A stretch of DNA of 9,723 bases. It comes from an uncultured Ruminococcus sp. GTDB lineage: Bacteria > Bacillota > Clostridia > Oscillospirales > Ruminococcaceae. How positions within the stretch are numbered: position 1 is the stretch's first letter; each line of letters opens with the position of its first letter. The DNA lies in assembly GCA_900553335.1 (NCBI GenBank), contig USCU01000029.1:1-9723 (forward strand), in the 5' to 3' direction. Position numbers and translations under genes: made by a program. Shown here piece after piece: positions 1 through 7,202 of the stretch. The notes under the pieces are model-generated. The model searched no databases and was not told where the DNA came from. It saw only the letters and a program-made list of their open reading frames with translations.

Positions 1-23
1 CGTCAGATGTGTATAAGAGACAG
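1..23 (+). other. Nextera/Tn5 sequencing adapter (contaminant) at left end
   Basis: The last 19 bases (5..23) are the Tn5 mosaic end AGATGTGTATAAGAGACAG. The four bases before it (CGTC) match the tail of the Illumina Nextera read-1 adapter, which shows this is library adapter and not a genomic transposon end. Genomic sequence starts at 24. A GTG at 9..11 opens a false reading frame whose first residues are MYKRQ, a translation of the adapter; that frame is antisense to pflA and is not a gene. Confidence 0.97.
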
Positions 24-496
24 GATATATCCCTTGTAAATTCAAGCGTTTTTACTGCATTTTTTATACCCATTCCCGTAAGCCTCTCGGCACCCGAATC
101 ATCTATATCCTTTATATCAAGAATAACAAGATCGCAAAGCTCTATAGCTCTTTTTGACTTGTTTATATCTATTGCTCCCGATGTGTCTATAGCGCAGGAG
201 ATATCGTTTTCCTTTAAAAGACTGATAAGCTCACAAACAAATTCCGCCTGCAAAAGCGGCTCTCCTCCGGAAAGAGTGACTCCACCCTTTTTTATAAAAC
301 TTTTATACTCTAAAATCTTTTCAAGAACCTCTTTTGCAGTCATTTTATATTTTGCGTCTTTCATATTCCAGCTGTCGGGGTTGTGACAGTAAAGACACCT
401 CAGCGGACATCCCTGCATAAAAACGATAAACCGAAGATTCGGACCGTCTACAGCTCCAAGACTTTCAAAAGAATGAATATACCCCATCCTTTCCAT
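24..496 (-). CDS. pflA: Pyruvate formate-lyase activating enzyme, radical SAM (3' part missing at contig end)
   Basis: PflA uses a [4Fe-4S] cluster and S-adenosylmethionine to install the glycyl radical on pyruvate formate-lyase in the cytoplasm. The first 157 codons are present; the family is usually about 245 residues, so roughly a third is lost beyond the contig edge. The N-terminus reads HSFES, then AVDGPNLRF, then the radical-SAM CxxxCxxC motif at Cys30, Cys34 and Cys37 (GCPLRCLYC followed by HNPDSW), and the SAM-binding SGGEP at about 76-80, all matching bona fide PflA. The usual DGPG appears here as DGPN. The start chosen is the ATG at 496, which shares one base with the pflB stop (TGATG), implying translational coupling; no good Shine-Dalgarno precedes it. 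An in-frame ATG nine bases downstream (487) is the alternative. It is co-transcribed behind pflB. Confidence 0.95.
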
Positions 497-2703
497 CAGA
501 GTTTCTCGTGGAAGGTTCGGTTTATAACTTCCATCTGATACTCCTTCGGAAGCTTTATAAAGTTTACGGCATATCCCGATACACGAATTGTAAGCTGTGG
601 ATATTTTTCCGGATTTTCCATAGCATCTATCAGAGTTTCCCTATTTAAAACGTTTACGTTTATATGATGTCCCGTTTCCTTTGAATATCCGTCTAAAAGA
701 GATACTAGATTTTCCTGACGCTCCTCCAGACTTTTTCCGAGCGAATCGGGAATAATTGAAAAGGTATATGAAATCCCGTCCTCCGAAAATTCAAACGGAA
801 GCTTAGATACTGATAAAAGTGATGCTATACTTCCTTCCTTATCCCTTCCATGCATTGGGTTTGCTCCCGGCGCAAACGCTTCTCCTTTTTTTCTTCCGTC
901 AGGAGTTGTTCCTGTCTTTTTGCCATATACAACGTTTGAAGTAATTGTCAAAACGCTGATTGTAGGCTTTGCGTTTCTATAAGTCTTAAGACGTTTCAGC
1001 TTTTTCATAAAATCAGTTACTACTCTTACAGCAAGCTCGTCAGCTTTATCGTCATTGTTCCCGAACTTAGGGTAATCCCCCTTAACTTCAAAATCAACCG
1101 CAATACCGTCTTCATTTCTGACAGGAGTTACTTTTGCATACTTTATTGCTGAAAGTGAGTCGGCTACTACCGACAATCCCGCTATTCCGCAAGCCATAGT
1201 GCGTACGAGCTCCTCGTGATGCAATGCCATCTGTATACGCTCGTATGCGTATTTGTCATGCATATAGTGAATTATATTAAGTGCGTCTATATAAACCTTT
1301 GCCAGCCATTCCAAAACCATATCATATCTGGCGTATACTTCTGAAAAGTCAAGCACTCCGTCTGAAACTTCGGGGATCACAGGTGCAACCTGTTCGCCGG
1401 AAATCTCGTCTTTTCCGCCGTTGATCGCATACAAAAGCGCTTTGGCGAGGTTTGCTCTTGCTCCGAAAAACTGCATTTGTTTGCCTATTTTCATAGCCGA
1501 AACACAGCAAGCAATCGCATAATCATCAGTGAAAAGTGGGCGCATAATATCATCGTTTTCATATTGGATAGAAGATGTTTCGATAGATATTTTTGCAGCA
1601 TATTTCTTAAAGCTTTCAGGAAGCGACTCGCTCCACAAAACCGTCAGATTAGGCTCAGGAGCAGGCCCTAGGTTTTTAAGTGTGTGAAGAAAGCGAAAGC
1701 TCATCTTTGTCACCATGCTTCGCCCGTCAACACACATTCCTCCTATAGACTCTGTAACCCATGTCGGATCTCCTGAAAACAGTTCGTCATACGCAGGAGT
1801 TCTTAAAAATCTGACCATGCGAAGCTTCATGATAAAATGATCTACTATCTCCTGTACCTCGCTCTCGGTTATCCTTCCGACTTCTAAATCCTTTTCGGCA
1901 TAAATATCTAAGAACGTAGACACTCGCCCAAGGCTCATAGCCGCTCCGTTTTGCTCCTTAACAGCCGCAAGATATGCAAAATAAAGCCATTGGACCGCTT
2001 CCTTAAACCCCTGAGCAGGACCGCTTATATCATAACCATAGCTTTTAGCCATTTCCTTAAGCTCCATAAGAGCTTTAATCTGTTCCGAAAGCTCCTCGAT
2101 ATGTTTTATATTATCCTCGCTCATCTGAGCCTTTTGCGCTTCATATTTTTCTTCTTTTTTATACTCAATGATTCTGTCAACTCCAAAAAGCGGAACCAAT
2201 CTGTAATCTCCGATTATTCTTCCTCTGCCGTATGCGTCCGGAAGTCCTGTGATAATTCCTGAATGCCTGGCCTTTTTTATCTCGCTGTTATAGACGTCAA
2301 AAACTCCGTCGTTGTGAGTTTTTCTGTATTTAAAAATCTCTTCTATTCTTTCAGGAAGCTTTCTGTTGTACGCTTTCAAAGATGTATGAACCATTCTTAT
2401 TCCTCCAAACGGCATAATAGCACGCTTCAGAGGCTTGTCGGTTTGAAGTCCAACAATTTCCTCAAGCTCTTTATCTATAAACCCCGGAGCATGAGAAGTT
2501 ATAGACGAAACGGTGTTTTCATCAATATCCAAAACTCCGCCGGATTCCCTTTCTTGTTTCATAAGTTCTAAAACCTTTTTCCAAAGCTTTTTTGTCTTTT
2601 CAGTCGGCGGCTCTAAAAAGCTTTCGTCACCCTTATATTCAGTATAATGCTTAACTATAAAATCACGAACATCAAGCGTTTCCATCCAAGAGGTATTACT
2701 CAT
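496..2703 (-). CDS. pflB: Pyruvate formate-lyase (formate C-acetyltransferase)
   Basis: This enzyme converts pyruvate and CoA to acetyl-CoA and formate by a glycyl-radical mechanism, and is a main anaerobic pyruvate-splitting route. At 735 residues it is close to full family length (about 740-760). It shows the [16 protein letters not shown] segment at 153-168, [11 protein letters not shown] at 313-323, the adjacent catalytic cysteines Cys399-Cys400 within IACCVSAM, and the C-terminal glycyl-radical loop RVSGYAV with the radical glycine at 710. The Cys-Cys pair and the length fit true PFL and not choline, glycerol or 4-hydroxyphenylacetate lyases of the same superfamily, which carry a single cysteine in a different context. 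The ATG is preceded by CTCCTTT on the plus strand (AAAGGAG on the coding strand, 2711-2717), seven bases away. pflA follows immediately, as expected for its partner. No key residue is missing. Confidence 0.98.
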   Translation of the reverse strand: MSNTSWMETLDVRDFIVKHYTEYKGDESFLEPPTEKTKKLWKKVLELMKQERESGGVLDIDENTVSSITSHAPGFIDKELEEIVGLQTDKPLKRAIMPFGGIRMVHTSLKAYNRKLPERIEEIFKYRKTHNDGVFDVYNSEIKKARHSGIITGLPDAYGRGRIIGDYRLVPLFGVDRIIEYKKEEKYEAQKAQMSEDNIKHIEELSEQIKALMELKEMAKSYGYDISGPAQGFKEAVQWLYFAYLAAVKEQNGAAMSLGRVSTFLDIYAEKDLEVGRITESEVQEIVDHFIMKLRMVRFLRTPAYDELFSGDPTWVTESIGGMCVDGRSMVTKMSFRFLHTLKNLGPAPEPNLTVLWSESLPESFKKYAAKISIETSSIQYENDDIMRPLFTDDYAIACCVSAMKIGKQMQFFGARANLAKALLYAINGGKDEISGEQVAPVIPEVSDGVLDFSEVYARYDMVLEWLAKVYIDALNIIHYMHDKYAYERIQMALHHEELVRTMACGIAGLSVVADSLSAIKYAKVTPVRNEDGIAVDFEVKGDYPKFGNNDDKADELAVRVVTDFMKKLKRLKTYRNAKPTISVLTITSNVVYGKKTGTTPDGRKKGEAFAPGANPMHGRDKEGSIASLLSVSKLPFEFSEDGISYTFSIIPDSLGKSLEERQENLVSLLDGYSKETGHHINVNVLNRETLIDAMENPEKYPQLTIRVSGYAVNFIKLPKEYQMEVINRTFHEKL

Positions 2704-2752
2704 AAAATCGCTCCTTTCTTTAATAATTACAGTTTCCTGATTTTATAAATAT

Positions 2753-2781
2753 ATACTATTAGATTAAAACTTACCCATCAA
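2753..2781 (-). promoter_or_regulatory. Candidate promoter for the pflB-pflA operon (weak match)
   Basis: On the minus strand TTGATG (2781-2776) and TAGTAT (2758-2753) are separated by 17 bases, each matching four of six consensus positions, and would give a leader of about 45 bases before pflB. A perfect TTGACA lies further upstream (2807-2802), but its best -10 partner is TTTGAT at a 19-base spacing. The stretch is so AT-rich that chance matches are likely, so the start site is not decided by eye. No convincing FNR, CRP or Rex operator is visible. Confidence 0.3.
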
Positions 2782-2821
2782 AATTTTAAAATAAACTTTT
2801 ATGTCAAATTACACAAATTTG

Positions 2822-2850
2822 TTGCAATAATCGGCGATTTATGATATACT
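2822..2850 (+). promoter_or_regulatory. Promoter for the iorA operon (sigma70/SigA type with extended -10)
   Basis: TTGCAA (2822-2827) and TATACT (2845-2850) are separated by exactly 17 bases. The -10 is preceded by TG one base upstream (TGATATACT), an extended -10. Transcription would begin near 2857, leaving about 78 bases of leader before iorA. It lies in the 231-base divergent gap between pflB and iorA, so the two operons are driven from one shared control region. Confidence 0.7.
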
Positions 2851-2934
2851 GTTTTTTAATAACTGCATTACTGCAATAACCATAATCTAAGGTACAGTTT
2901 TGCTGTTTAATTTTTCAAGGGAGATATTTTTATT

Positions 2935-4659
2935 ATGAAAGAACTTATGCTTGGAAACAAAGCGTTTGCAAGAGGACTTTATGAAGCCGGCTGCAAGGTT
3001 GTTTCTTCCTATCCGGGAACACCGTCTACGGAAATAACCGAGGAAGCCGCAAAATATGATGAAATCTACGCTGAATGGGCGCCTAACGAAAAGGTCGCTA
3101 TGGAGGTTGCTCTCGGTGCGTCTATTGCAGGCGCAAGAAGCTTTTGCGGAATGAAGCACGTTGGACTTAACGTTGCCGCAGATCCTTTATATACAGCTTC
3201 TTATACAGGAGTAAACGGAGGTATGGTAATCGCCGTTGCGGACGATCCGGGAATGCACTCTTCTCAAAATGAGCAGGATTCACGTCATCACGCAATAGCT
3301 TCAAAGGTATTAATGCTTGAGCCGTCCGACAGCTTGGAATGCAAGGAATTTACAAAAAAAGCTTTTGAACTTTCCGAAGAGTTTGACACACCGGTCATTA
3401 TGCGTCTTTCAACTCGTGTTTCTCACTCGCAGTCATCTGTTGAGCTTTGTGACAGAGAGGAAATGCCGTTAAAGCCATATGTAAAGGATCCGTCAAAATA
3501 TGTAATGATGCCGGGATTTGCAAGAGGCCGCCATGTTGTTGTTGAAGAGAGAACAAAAAAGCTTGTGGAATATGCCGAAAATTCGCCTCTTAACAGCATG
3601 GAGCATAACAACTCCGAGATAGGCGTTATCACAAGCGGAGTTGCTTATACATATGCAAAGGAAGCTTTAGGCAACAAAGTCGGATTCTTAAAGCTCGGAA
3701 TAGTTAATCCTCTTCCCCAAAAGCTTATAAAAGACTTTTGTTCAAAATACAAAAAGGTTTACGTTATAGAAGAGCTTGACGGAATAATTGAAAGCCACTG
3801 CAAAACGCTTGGTCTTGACGTTTCAGGTAAGGAAATTTTCGGATATTTGGGTGAGCTTTCGCAAAGCATTATCAAAGAGAAACTTTTAGGCGAAAAAGCT
3901 GAGAGCTGTTCGCTTGACGATAACATTCCTATAAGACCTCCTGTTATGTGTGCAGGTTGTCCGCACAGAGGACTTTTTTACAGTCTTAAAAAGCTTGGCC
4001 TTACCGTTTCGGGAGATATAGGCTGTTACACCTTAGGCGCTGCCGCTCCTTTGCAGGCCATGGATTCAACTATTTGTATGGGAGCATCAATTTCTGCGCT
4101 TCACGGCTTTAATAAAGCGTTAGATGGCGCTGACAAAAAGAGCGTTGCGGTTATTGGTGATTCTACATTTATGCACAGCGGAATGACAGGACTTGTAAAC
4201 ATTGCTTACAATGCTTCAAATTCGCTTGTAATAATACTGGACAACTCGATCACCGGAATGACAGGTCATCAGCAAAATCCTACAACAGGAAAGAATCTTA
4301 AGGGCGATCCTGCCGCAGCGGTAAATCTCGAAGAGCTTTGCAAGGCGATAGGAATCAAAAATGTTAAAGTCGTAGACCCTTATAAAATGAGCGAGTGCGA
4401 AAAAGTCATAAAAGAAAGCGTTGAGCTTGACGAGCCATGCGTTATTATCTCACGCCGTCCTTGTGCGCTCTTAAAATACGTTAAGCACAACCCGCCTCTT
4501 AAGGTGAATACTGATAAATGCGTAGGCTGCAAGCAATGCCTTAAGATCGGCTGTCCTGCAATTTCGATCCACGACGGAAAATGCGTAATTGATCATACTC
4601 AGTGCGTAGGCTGCGGAATATGCAAGGAAATGTGCAGGCTTGACGCTATCGGAGAATAG
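2935..4659 (+). CDS. iorA: Indolepyruvate ferredoxin oxidoreductase, alpha subunit
   Basis: IorA is the catalytic subunit of an oxygen-sensitive enzyme that oxidatively decarboxylates arylpyruvates (indolepyruvate, phenylpyruvate, hydroxyphenylpyruvate) to arylacetyl-CoA, reducing ferredoxin; the reverse reductive carboxylation is also known. The 574 residues match the family. The N-terminal oxidoreductase domain (about 1-165) has SSYPGTPSTE at 24-33 and the EWAPNEKVAMEVA helix with Glu52. A middle transketolase-C-like domain spans about 225-310. The TPP-binding domain (about 335-510) has CAGCPHR at 339-345, GDIGCYTLG at 360-368 and the GDS...LDNS diphosphate/metal motif (408-410, 435-438). 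Two [4Fe-4S] motifs close the protein: Cys529/532/535/540 and Cys557/560/563/567. The Shine-Dalgarno is AAGGGAG at 2917-2923. It leads an operon with iorB and paaK. Confidence 0.96.
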   Translation: MKELMLGNKAFARGLYEAGCKVVSSYPGTPSTEITEEAAKYDEIYAEWAPNEKVAMEVALGASIAGARSFCGMKHVGLNVAADPLYTASYTGVNGGMVIAVADDPGMHSSQNEQDSRHHAIASKVLMLEPSDSLECKEFTKKAFELSEEFDTPVIMRLSTRVSHSQSSVELCDREEMPLKPYVKDPSKYVMMPGFARGRHVVVEERTKKLVEYAENSPLNSMEHNNSEIGVITSGVAYTYAKEALGNKVGFLKLGIVNPLPQKLIKDFCSKYKKVYVIEELDGIIESHCKTLGLDVSGKEIFGYLGELSQSIIKEKLLGEKAESCSLDDNIPIRPPVMCAGCPHRGLFYSLKKLGLTVSGDIGCYTLGAAAPLQAMDSTICMGASISALHGFNKALDGADKKSVAVIGDSTFMHSGMTGLVNIAYNASNSLVIILDNSITGMTGHQQNPTTGKNLKGDPAAAVNLEELCKAIGIKNVKVVDPYKMSECEKVIKESVELDEPCVIISRRPCALLKYVKHNPPLKVNTDKCVGCKQCLKIGCPAISIHDGKCVIDHTQCVGCGICKEMCRLDAIGE

Positions 4660-4665
4660 ACATTG
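4651..4665 (+). promoter_or_regulatory. Ribosome binding site fixing the TTG start of the Nudix gene
   Basis: GGAGA at 4651-4655 lies inside the last codons of iorA and sits seven bases before TTG at 4663. The next in-frame ATG is 42 codons downstream, inside the Nudix fold, so the TTG start is favoured. The placement within the end of iorA suggests coupled translation of the two genes. Confidence 0.7.
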
Positions 4666-5181
4666 GAATACATAGATGTATATGACATTCATAAAAATAA
4701 AATCCGCATCGTACCCCGTGGAAGTAAGCTTTTAGACGGTGAATTCAGATTGGTCGTTCATATCTGCGTTTTTAACTCGCAGAACCAAATGCTTATACAA
4801 AAAAGAGTTTTGTCTAAAAAAAGTTTTCCGGGAAAATGGGATATTTCTGTTGGAGGAACTGTTCAAGCAGGTGAAACAAGCAGTACTGCTGCCGGCCGTG
4901 AACTAAAGGAAGAAATAGGAATAGATTTTGACTTTGAAAACCATAGACCTTTTATAACTTCCAGCTTCACGGGCGGCTTTGACGATTTTTATTTAATTGA
5001 ATGCGATAAAGAAGCAACATCGTTTAAGCTTCAGGCCGAAGAAGTCGAAAAAGTTATGTGGGCTGATAAGAAAACTGTTCTGTCAATGATTGACAGCGGC
5101 GAATTCATCCCCTATCACAAAGGCTTTATCGAAATGTTGTTCGACATGAGAAACGATTATGGAACTATTATCGGATACTGA
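4663..5181 (+). CDS. Nudix hydrolase (isopentenyl-diphosphate-isomerase-like/YfcD-type)
   Basis: This 172-residue protein is a cytoplasmic Nudix enzyme, expected to cleave a nucleoside diphosphate linked to another moiety, with Mg2+ or Mn2+. The Nudix box GX5EX7REUXEEXGU is complete: Gly65, Glu71, Arg79-Glu80, Glu83-Glu84, Gly86. The segment before it (LIQKRVLSKKSFPGKWDISVGG) and the N-terminus (DVYDIHKNKI) resemble the subgroup related to isopentenyl-diphosphate isomerase and E. coli YfcD. That subgroup includes isomerases, but the residues seen do not settle isomerase versus hydrolase, and the substrate is unknown. It starts at TTG three bases after iorA and ends 21 bases before iorB, so it is transcribed with, and lies between, the two IOR subunit genes. 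It may serve the pathway or be a housecleaning passenger. Confidence 0.9.
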   Translation: MEYIDVYDIHKNKIRIVPRGSKLLDGEFRLVVHICVFNSQNQMLIQKRVLSKKSFPGKWDISVGGTVQAGETSSTAAGRELKEEIGIDFDFENHRPFITSSFTGGFDDFYLIECDKEATSFKLQAEEVEKVMWADKKTVLSMIDSGEFIPYHKGFIEMLFDMRNDYGTIIGY

Positions 5182-5202
5182 TTAAGGAAAGGAATATTTG
5201 TT

Positions 5203-5778
5203 ATGGAAACAAAATCAATTATGATAGTCGGCGTAGGAGGACAGGGTTCCCTTTTAGCGTCACGTCTTTTGGGAAACGTGCTTTTGTCACAAGGCTTTGA
5301 CGTTAAAGTCTCCGAGGTTCACGGAATGAGTCAAAGAGGCGGTTCGGTAGTTACCTATGTAAAATACGGTGAAAAGGTTTACTCTCCCGTGATCGAAAAA
5401 GGCGAAGCTGACGTAATTATAAGCTTTGAGGAGCTTGAAGCGGCAAGATACCTGCCATATCTCAAAAAAGGCGGTCATATCATCACATCAACGCAAAAGA
5501 TCGATCCTATGCCGGTAATTACAGGCGCTGCTGAATATCCGACTGACATCGTTAAGAAGATATCAGAAAAAGGAGTTAAGGTAACTGCTGTTGACGCTTT
5601 ATCTCTCGCTGAGGAGGCAGGAAACTCAAAAGCGTCCAACGTCGTTTTAATGGGTGTTGCATCAAAATCGACTGACTTTGATGTAAGTGTTTGGCAGGAA
5701 GCAATTTCCGCTTGCGTACCGCCGAAATTTTTAGAGCTTAACCAAAAAGCATTTGAGCTTGGCAGAGAAGCAGTATAG
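5203..5778 (+). CDS. iorB: Indolepyruvate oxidoreductase, beta subunit
   Basis: IorB is the small partner of IorA in the arylpyruvate:ferredoxin oxidoreductase. It corresponds to the gamma domain of pyruvate:ferredoxin oxidoreductases and helps form the CoA-binding, active complex. The 191 residues match the usual size and contain one pyruvate/ketoisovalerate oxidoreductase gamma-type domain. The glycine-rich loop GVGGQG is at 10-15, and the signature HGMSQRGGSV at 40-49 is characteristic of IorB; the gamma subunits of VOR/KOR enzymes carry SYGPEMRGG in its place. No cysteine clusters are seen, consistent with iron-sulfur clusters residing only in IorA. The ATG is preceded by AAAGGA (5188-5193) at nine bases. 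It is separated from iorA by the Nudix gene and followed after 53 bases by paaK, with no terminator or clear promoter in that gap. Confidence 0.95.
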   Translation: METKSIMIVGVGGQGSLLASRLLGNVLLSQGFDVKVSEVHGMSQRGGSVVTYVKYGEKVYSPVIEKGEADVIISFEELEAARYLPYLKKGGHIITSTQKIDPMPVITGAAEYPTDIVKKISEKGVKVTAVDALSLAEEAGNSKASNVVLMGVASKSTDFDVSVWQEAISACVPPKFLELNQKAFELGREAV

Positions 5779-5831
5779 AAATTATTTTAAACGACAAATA
5801 TTCAGCTAAAAATACATCGGAGGAAAATTTA

Positions 5832-7148
5832 ATGACAGAAGAAAAAAACTATTATCAAAAAGAAATTGAGTGCATGGATTTAGAAGATATTCAAAAGCTT
5901 CAATCTGAGCGGCTCGCAGCACAGGTCAAGCACGTTTGGGATAATGTGCCGTACTACCGCAAAAAAATGGAGGAAAAGGGCGTTACTCCAGATGATATTA
6001 AAGGAATCGAGGATTTACATAAGCTTCCGTTTCTTACAAAGGCAGATTTAAGGGACGCTTATCCTTACGAACTTCTTGCAAAACCGCTTTCCGACTGCGT
6101 AAGGATTCAGTCTACAAGCGGAACAACAGGAAAAAGGGTAGTTGCGTTTTACACTCAGCACGACCTTGATCTTTGGGAGGAGTGCTGTGCAAGAGCGATA
6201 GTTGCCGCAGGAGGTACGAACGAAGATGTTTGTCAGGTTTGCTACGGATACGGTCTTTTCACAGGAGGCCCGGGACTTAACGGCGGTTCTCACAAGGTTG
6301 GCTGTCTTACGCTTCCGATGTCATCAGGAAACACAGAGCGGCAGATTCAGTTTATGAGAGATCTAGACTCGACAATTCTCTGCTGTACTCCGTCATATGC
6401 AGCATATATCGGAGAAACGCTTCATGATATGGGATACACAACCGATGATATTAAGCTTAAAGCAGGAATTTTCGGAGCTGAGCCTTGGACTGAAGAAATG
6501 AGAAAAGAAATAGAAAAGTCCCTTGGCATTAAAGCGTATGACATTTACGGTCTTACAGAAACAAGCGGCCCGGGAGTTGCTTTTGAATGTGAAGAGCAAA
6601 CCGGTATGCACATTTGTGAAGATCACTTTATACCGGAAATTATCAACCCGGAAACAGGCGAGGTTTTGCCTGACGGTGAAAAGGGAGAGCTTGTTTTCAC
6701 AAGCATCACCAAAGAAGCGTTCCCGCTCCTAAGATACAGGACACGTGACATTTGCATACTTTCAAGAAAAAAATGCTCATGCGGAAGAACTCTTATAAAA
6801 ATGACAAAGCCTATGGGCAGAAGCGACGATATGCTTATTATCAAAGGCGTAAACGTCTTCCCATCTCAGATAGAATCTGTTTTACTTAAAATGGGAAATG
6901 CAACTCCAAATTATCAGATCATCGTTGACAGAATAAACAACGCAGATACGTTTGAAATTAAAGTTGAGCTTTCAGACAGTATGTTCACCGACGGAATTGA
7001 TACGGTCGATAAACTTGAGAAAAAGCTTTCCGTAGATATTCACAACATTTTAGGAATAAAAGCAAAGATAAGTCTTGTTGCTCCGAAGAGTATTCCACGT
7101 TCCGAGGGAAAGGCTATAAGAGTAATTGACAAGAGAAAGCTTGTATAA
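5832..7148 (+). CDS. paaK: Phenylacetate-CoA ligase (AMP-forming)
   Basis: PaaK activates phenylacetate or related aryl acids: acid + ATP + CoA gives aryl-CoA + AMP + pyrophosphate, through an acyl-adenylate. The 438 residues are typical of the family and belong to the ANL adenylating superfamily. Visible motifs are STSGTTGK (94-101, phosphate loop), IYGLTETSGPG (238-248, adenine/carboxylate pocket), RYRTRDI (301-307, ribose-binding Asp306), GRSDDMLIIKGVNVFP (329-344, hinge before the C-terminal lid) and PRSEGKAIRV (422-431) with the adenylation lysine Lys427. GGAGGA (5819-5824) lies seven bases before the ATG. As last gene of the iorA operon it shares IOR's arylacetyl-CoA: it could make the CoA ester for reductive carboxylation to arylpyruvate, or run backwards to release acid. 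Exact substrate (phenylacetate, indoleacetate, hydroxyphenylacetate) cannot be read from sequence. Confidence 0.95.
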   Translation: MTEEKNYYQKEIECMDLEDIQKLQSERLAAQVKHVWDNVPYYRKKMEEKGVTPDDIKGIEDLHKLPFLTKADLRDAYPYELLAKPLSDCVRIQSTSGTTGKRVVAFYTQHDLDLWEECCARAIVAAGGTNEDVCQVCYGYGLFTGGPGLNGGSHKVGCLTLPMSSGNTERQIQFMRDLDSTILCCTPSYAAYIGETLHDMGYTTDDIKLKAGIFGAEPWTEEMRKEIEKSLGIKAYDIYGLTETSGPGVAFECEEQTGMHICEDHFIPEIINPETGEVLPDGEKGELVFTSITKEAFPLLRYRTRDICILSRKKCSCGRTLIKMTKPMGRSDDMLIIKGVNVFPSQIESVLLKMGNATPNYQIIVDRINNADTFEIKVELSDSMFTDGIDTVDKLEKKLSVDIHNILGIKAKISLVAPKSIPRSEGKAIRVIDKRKLV

Positions 7149-7160
7149 GAAAAACAACTG

Positions 7161-7198
7161 AAAACGGCACTTGATTTTTTGAATCAAGTGCCGTTTTT
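7161..7198. terminator. Bidirectional rho-independent terminator between paaK and the converging membrane-protein gene
   Basis: A 12-bp perfect stem (7165-7176 with 7182-7193, ACGGCACTTGATT-like arm) has a five-base loop and is extended by A:T pairs. It is flanked by AAAA on the left and TTTTT on the right, so it gives a stem plus U-tract in both orientations. It begins 16 bases after the paaK stop, and the opposing gene's stop is at 7203, so it can end both convergent transcripts. Confidence 0.93.
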
Positions 7199-7202
7199 CT
7201 AT

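Noticed and set aside
9..386. Plus-strand reading frame of 125 codons at the left edge
   Set aside because: It starts inside the adapter and is antisense to the well-supported pflA; its translation has no recognisable domain.
1477..2571. Plus-strand reading frames inside pflB
   Set aside because: They are antisense to a full-length conserved enzyme and lack ribosome sites and family motifs.
2802..2819. Rex-like operator upstream of pflB (minus strand TTGTGTAATTTGACATAA)
   Set aside because: It matches only about 8 of the 14 defined positions of TTGTTAA-N4-TTAACAA, and the second half-site is poor; not distinguishable from AT-rich background.
2894..2907. Small hairpin ACAG-TTTTG-CTGT in the iorA leader, as an attenuator or riboswitch
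   Set aside because: A four-base-pair stem is too weak, there is no competing structure, and the leader is under 80 bases with no known riboswitch core.
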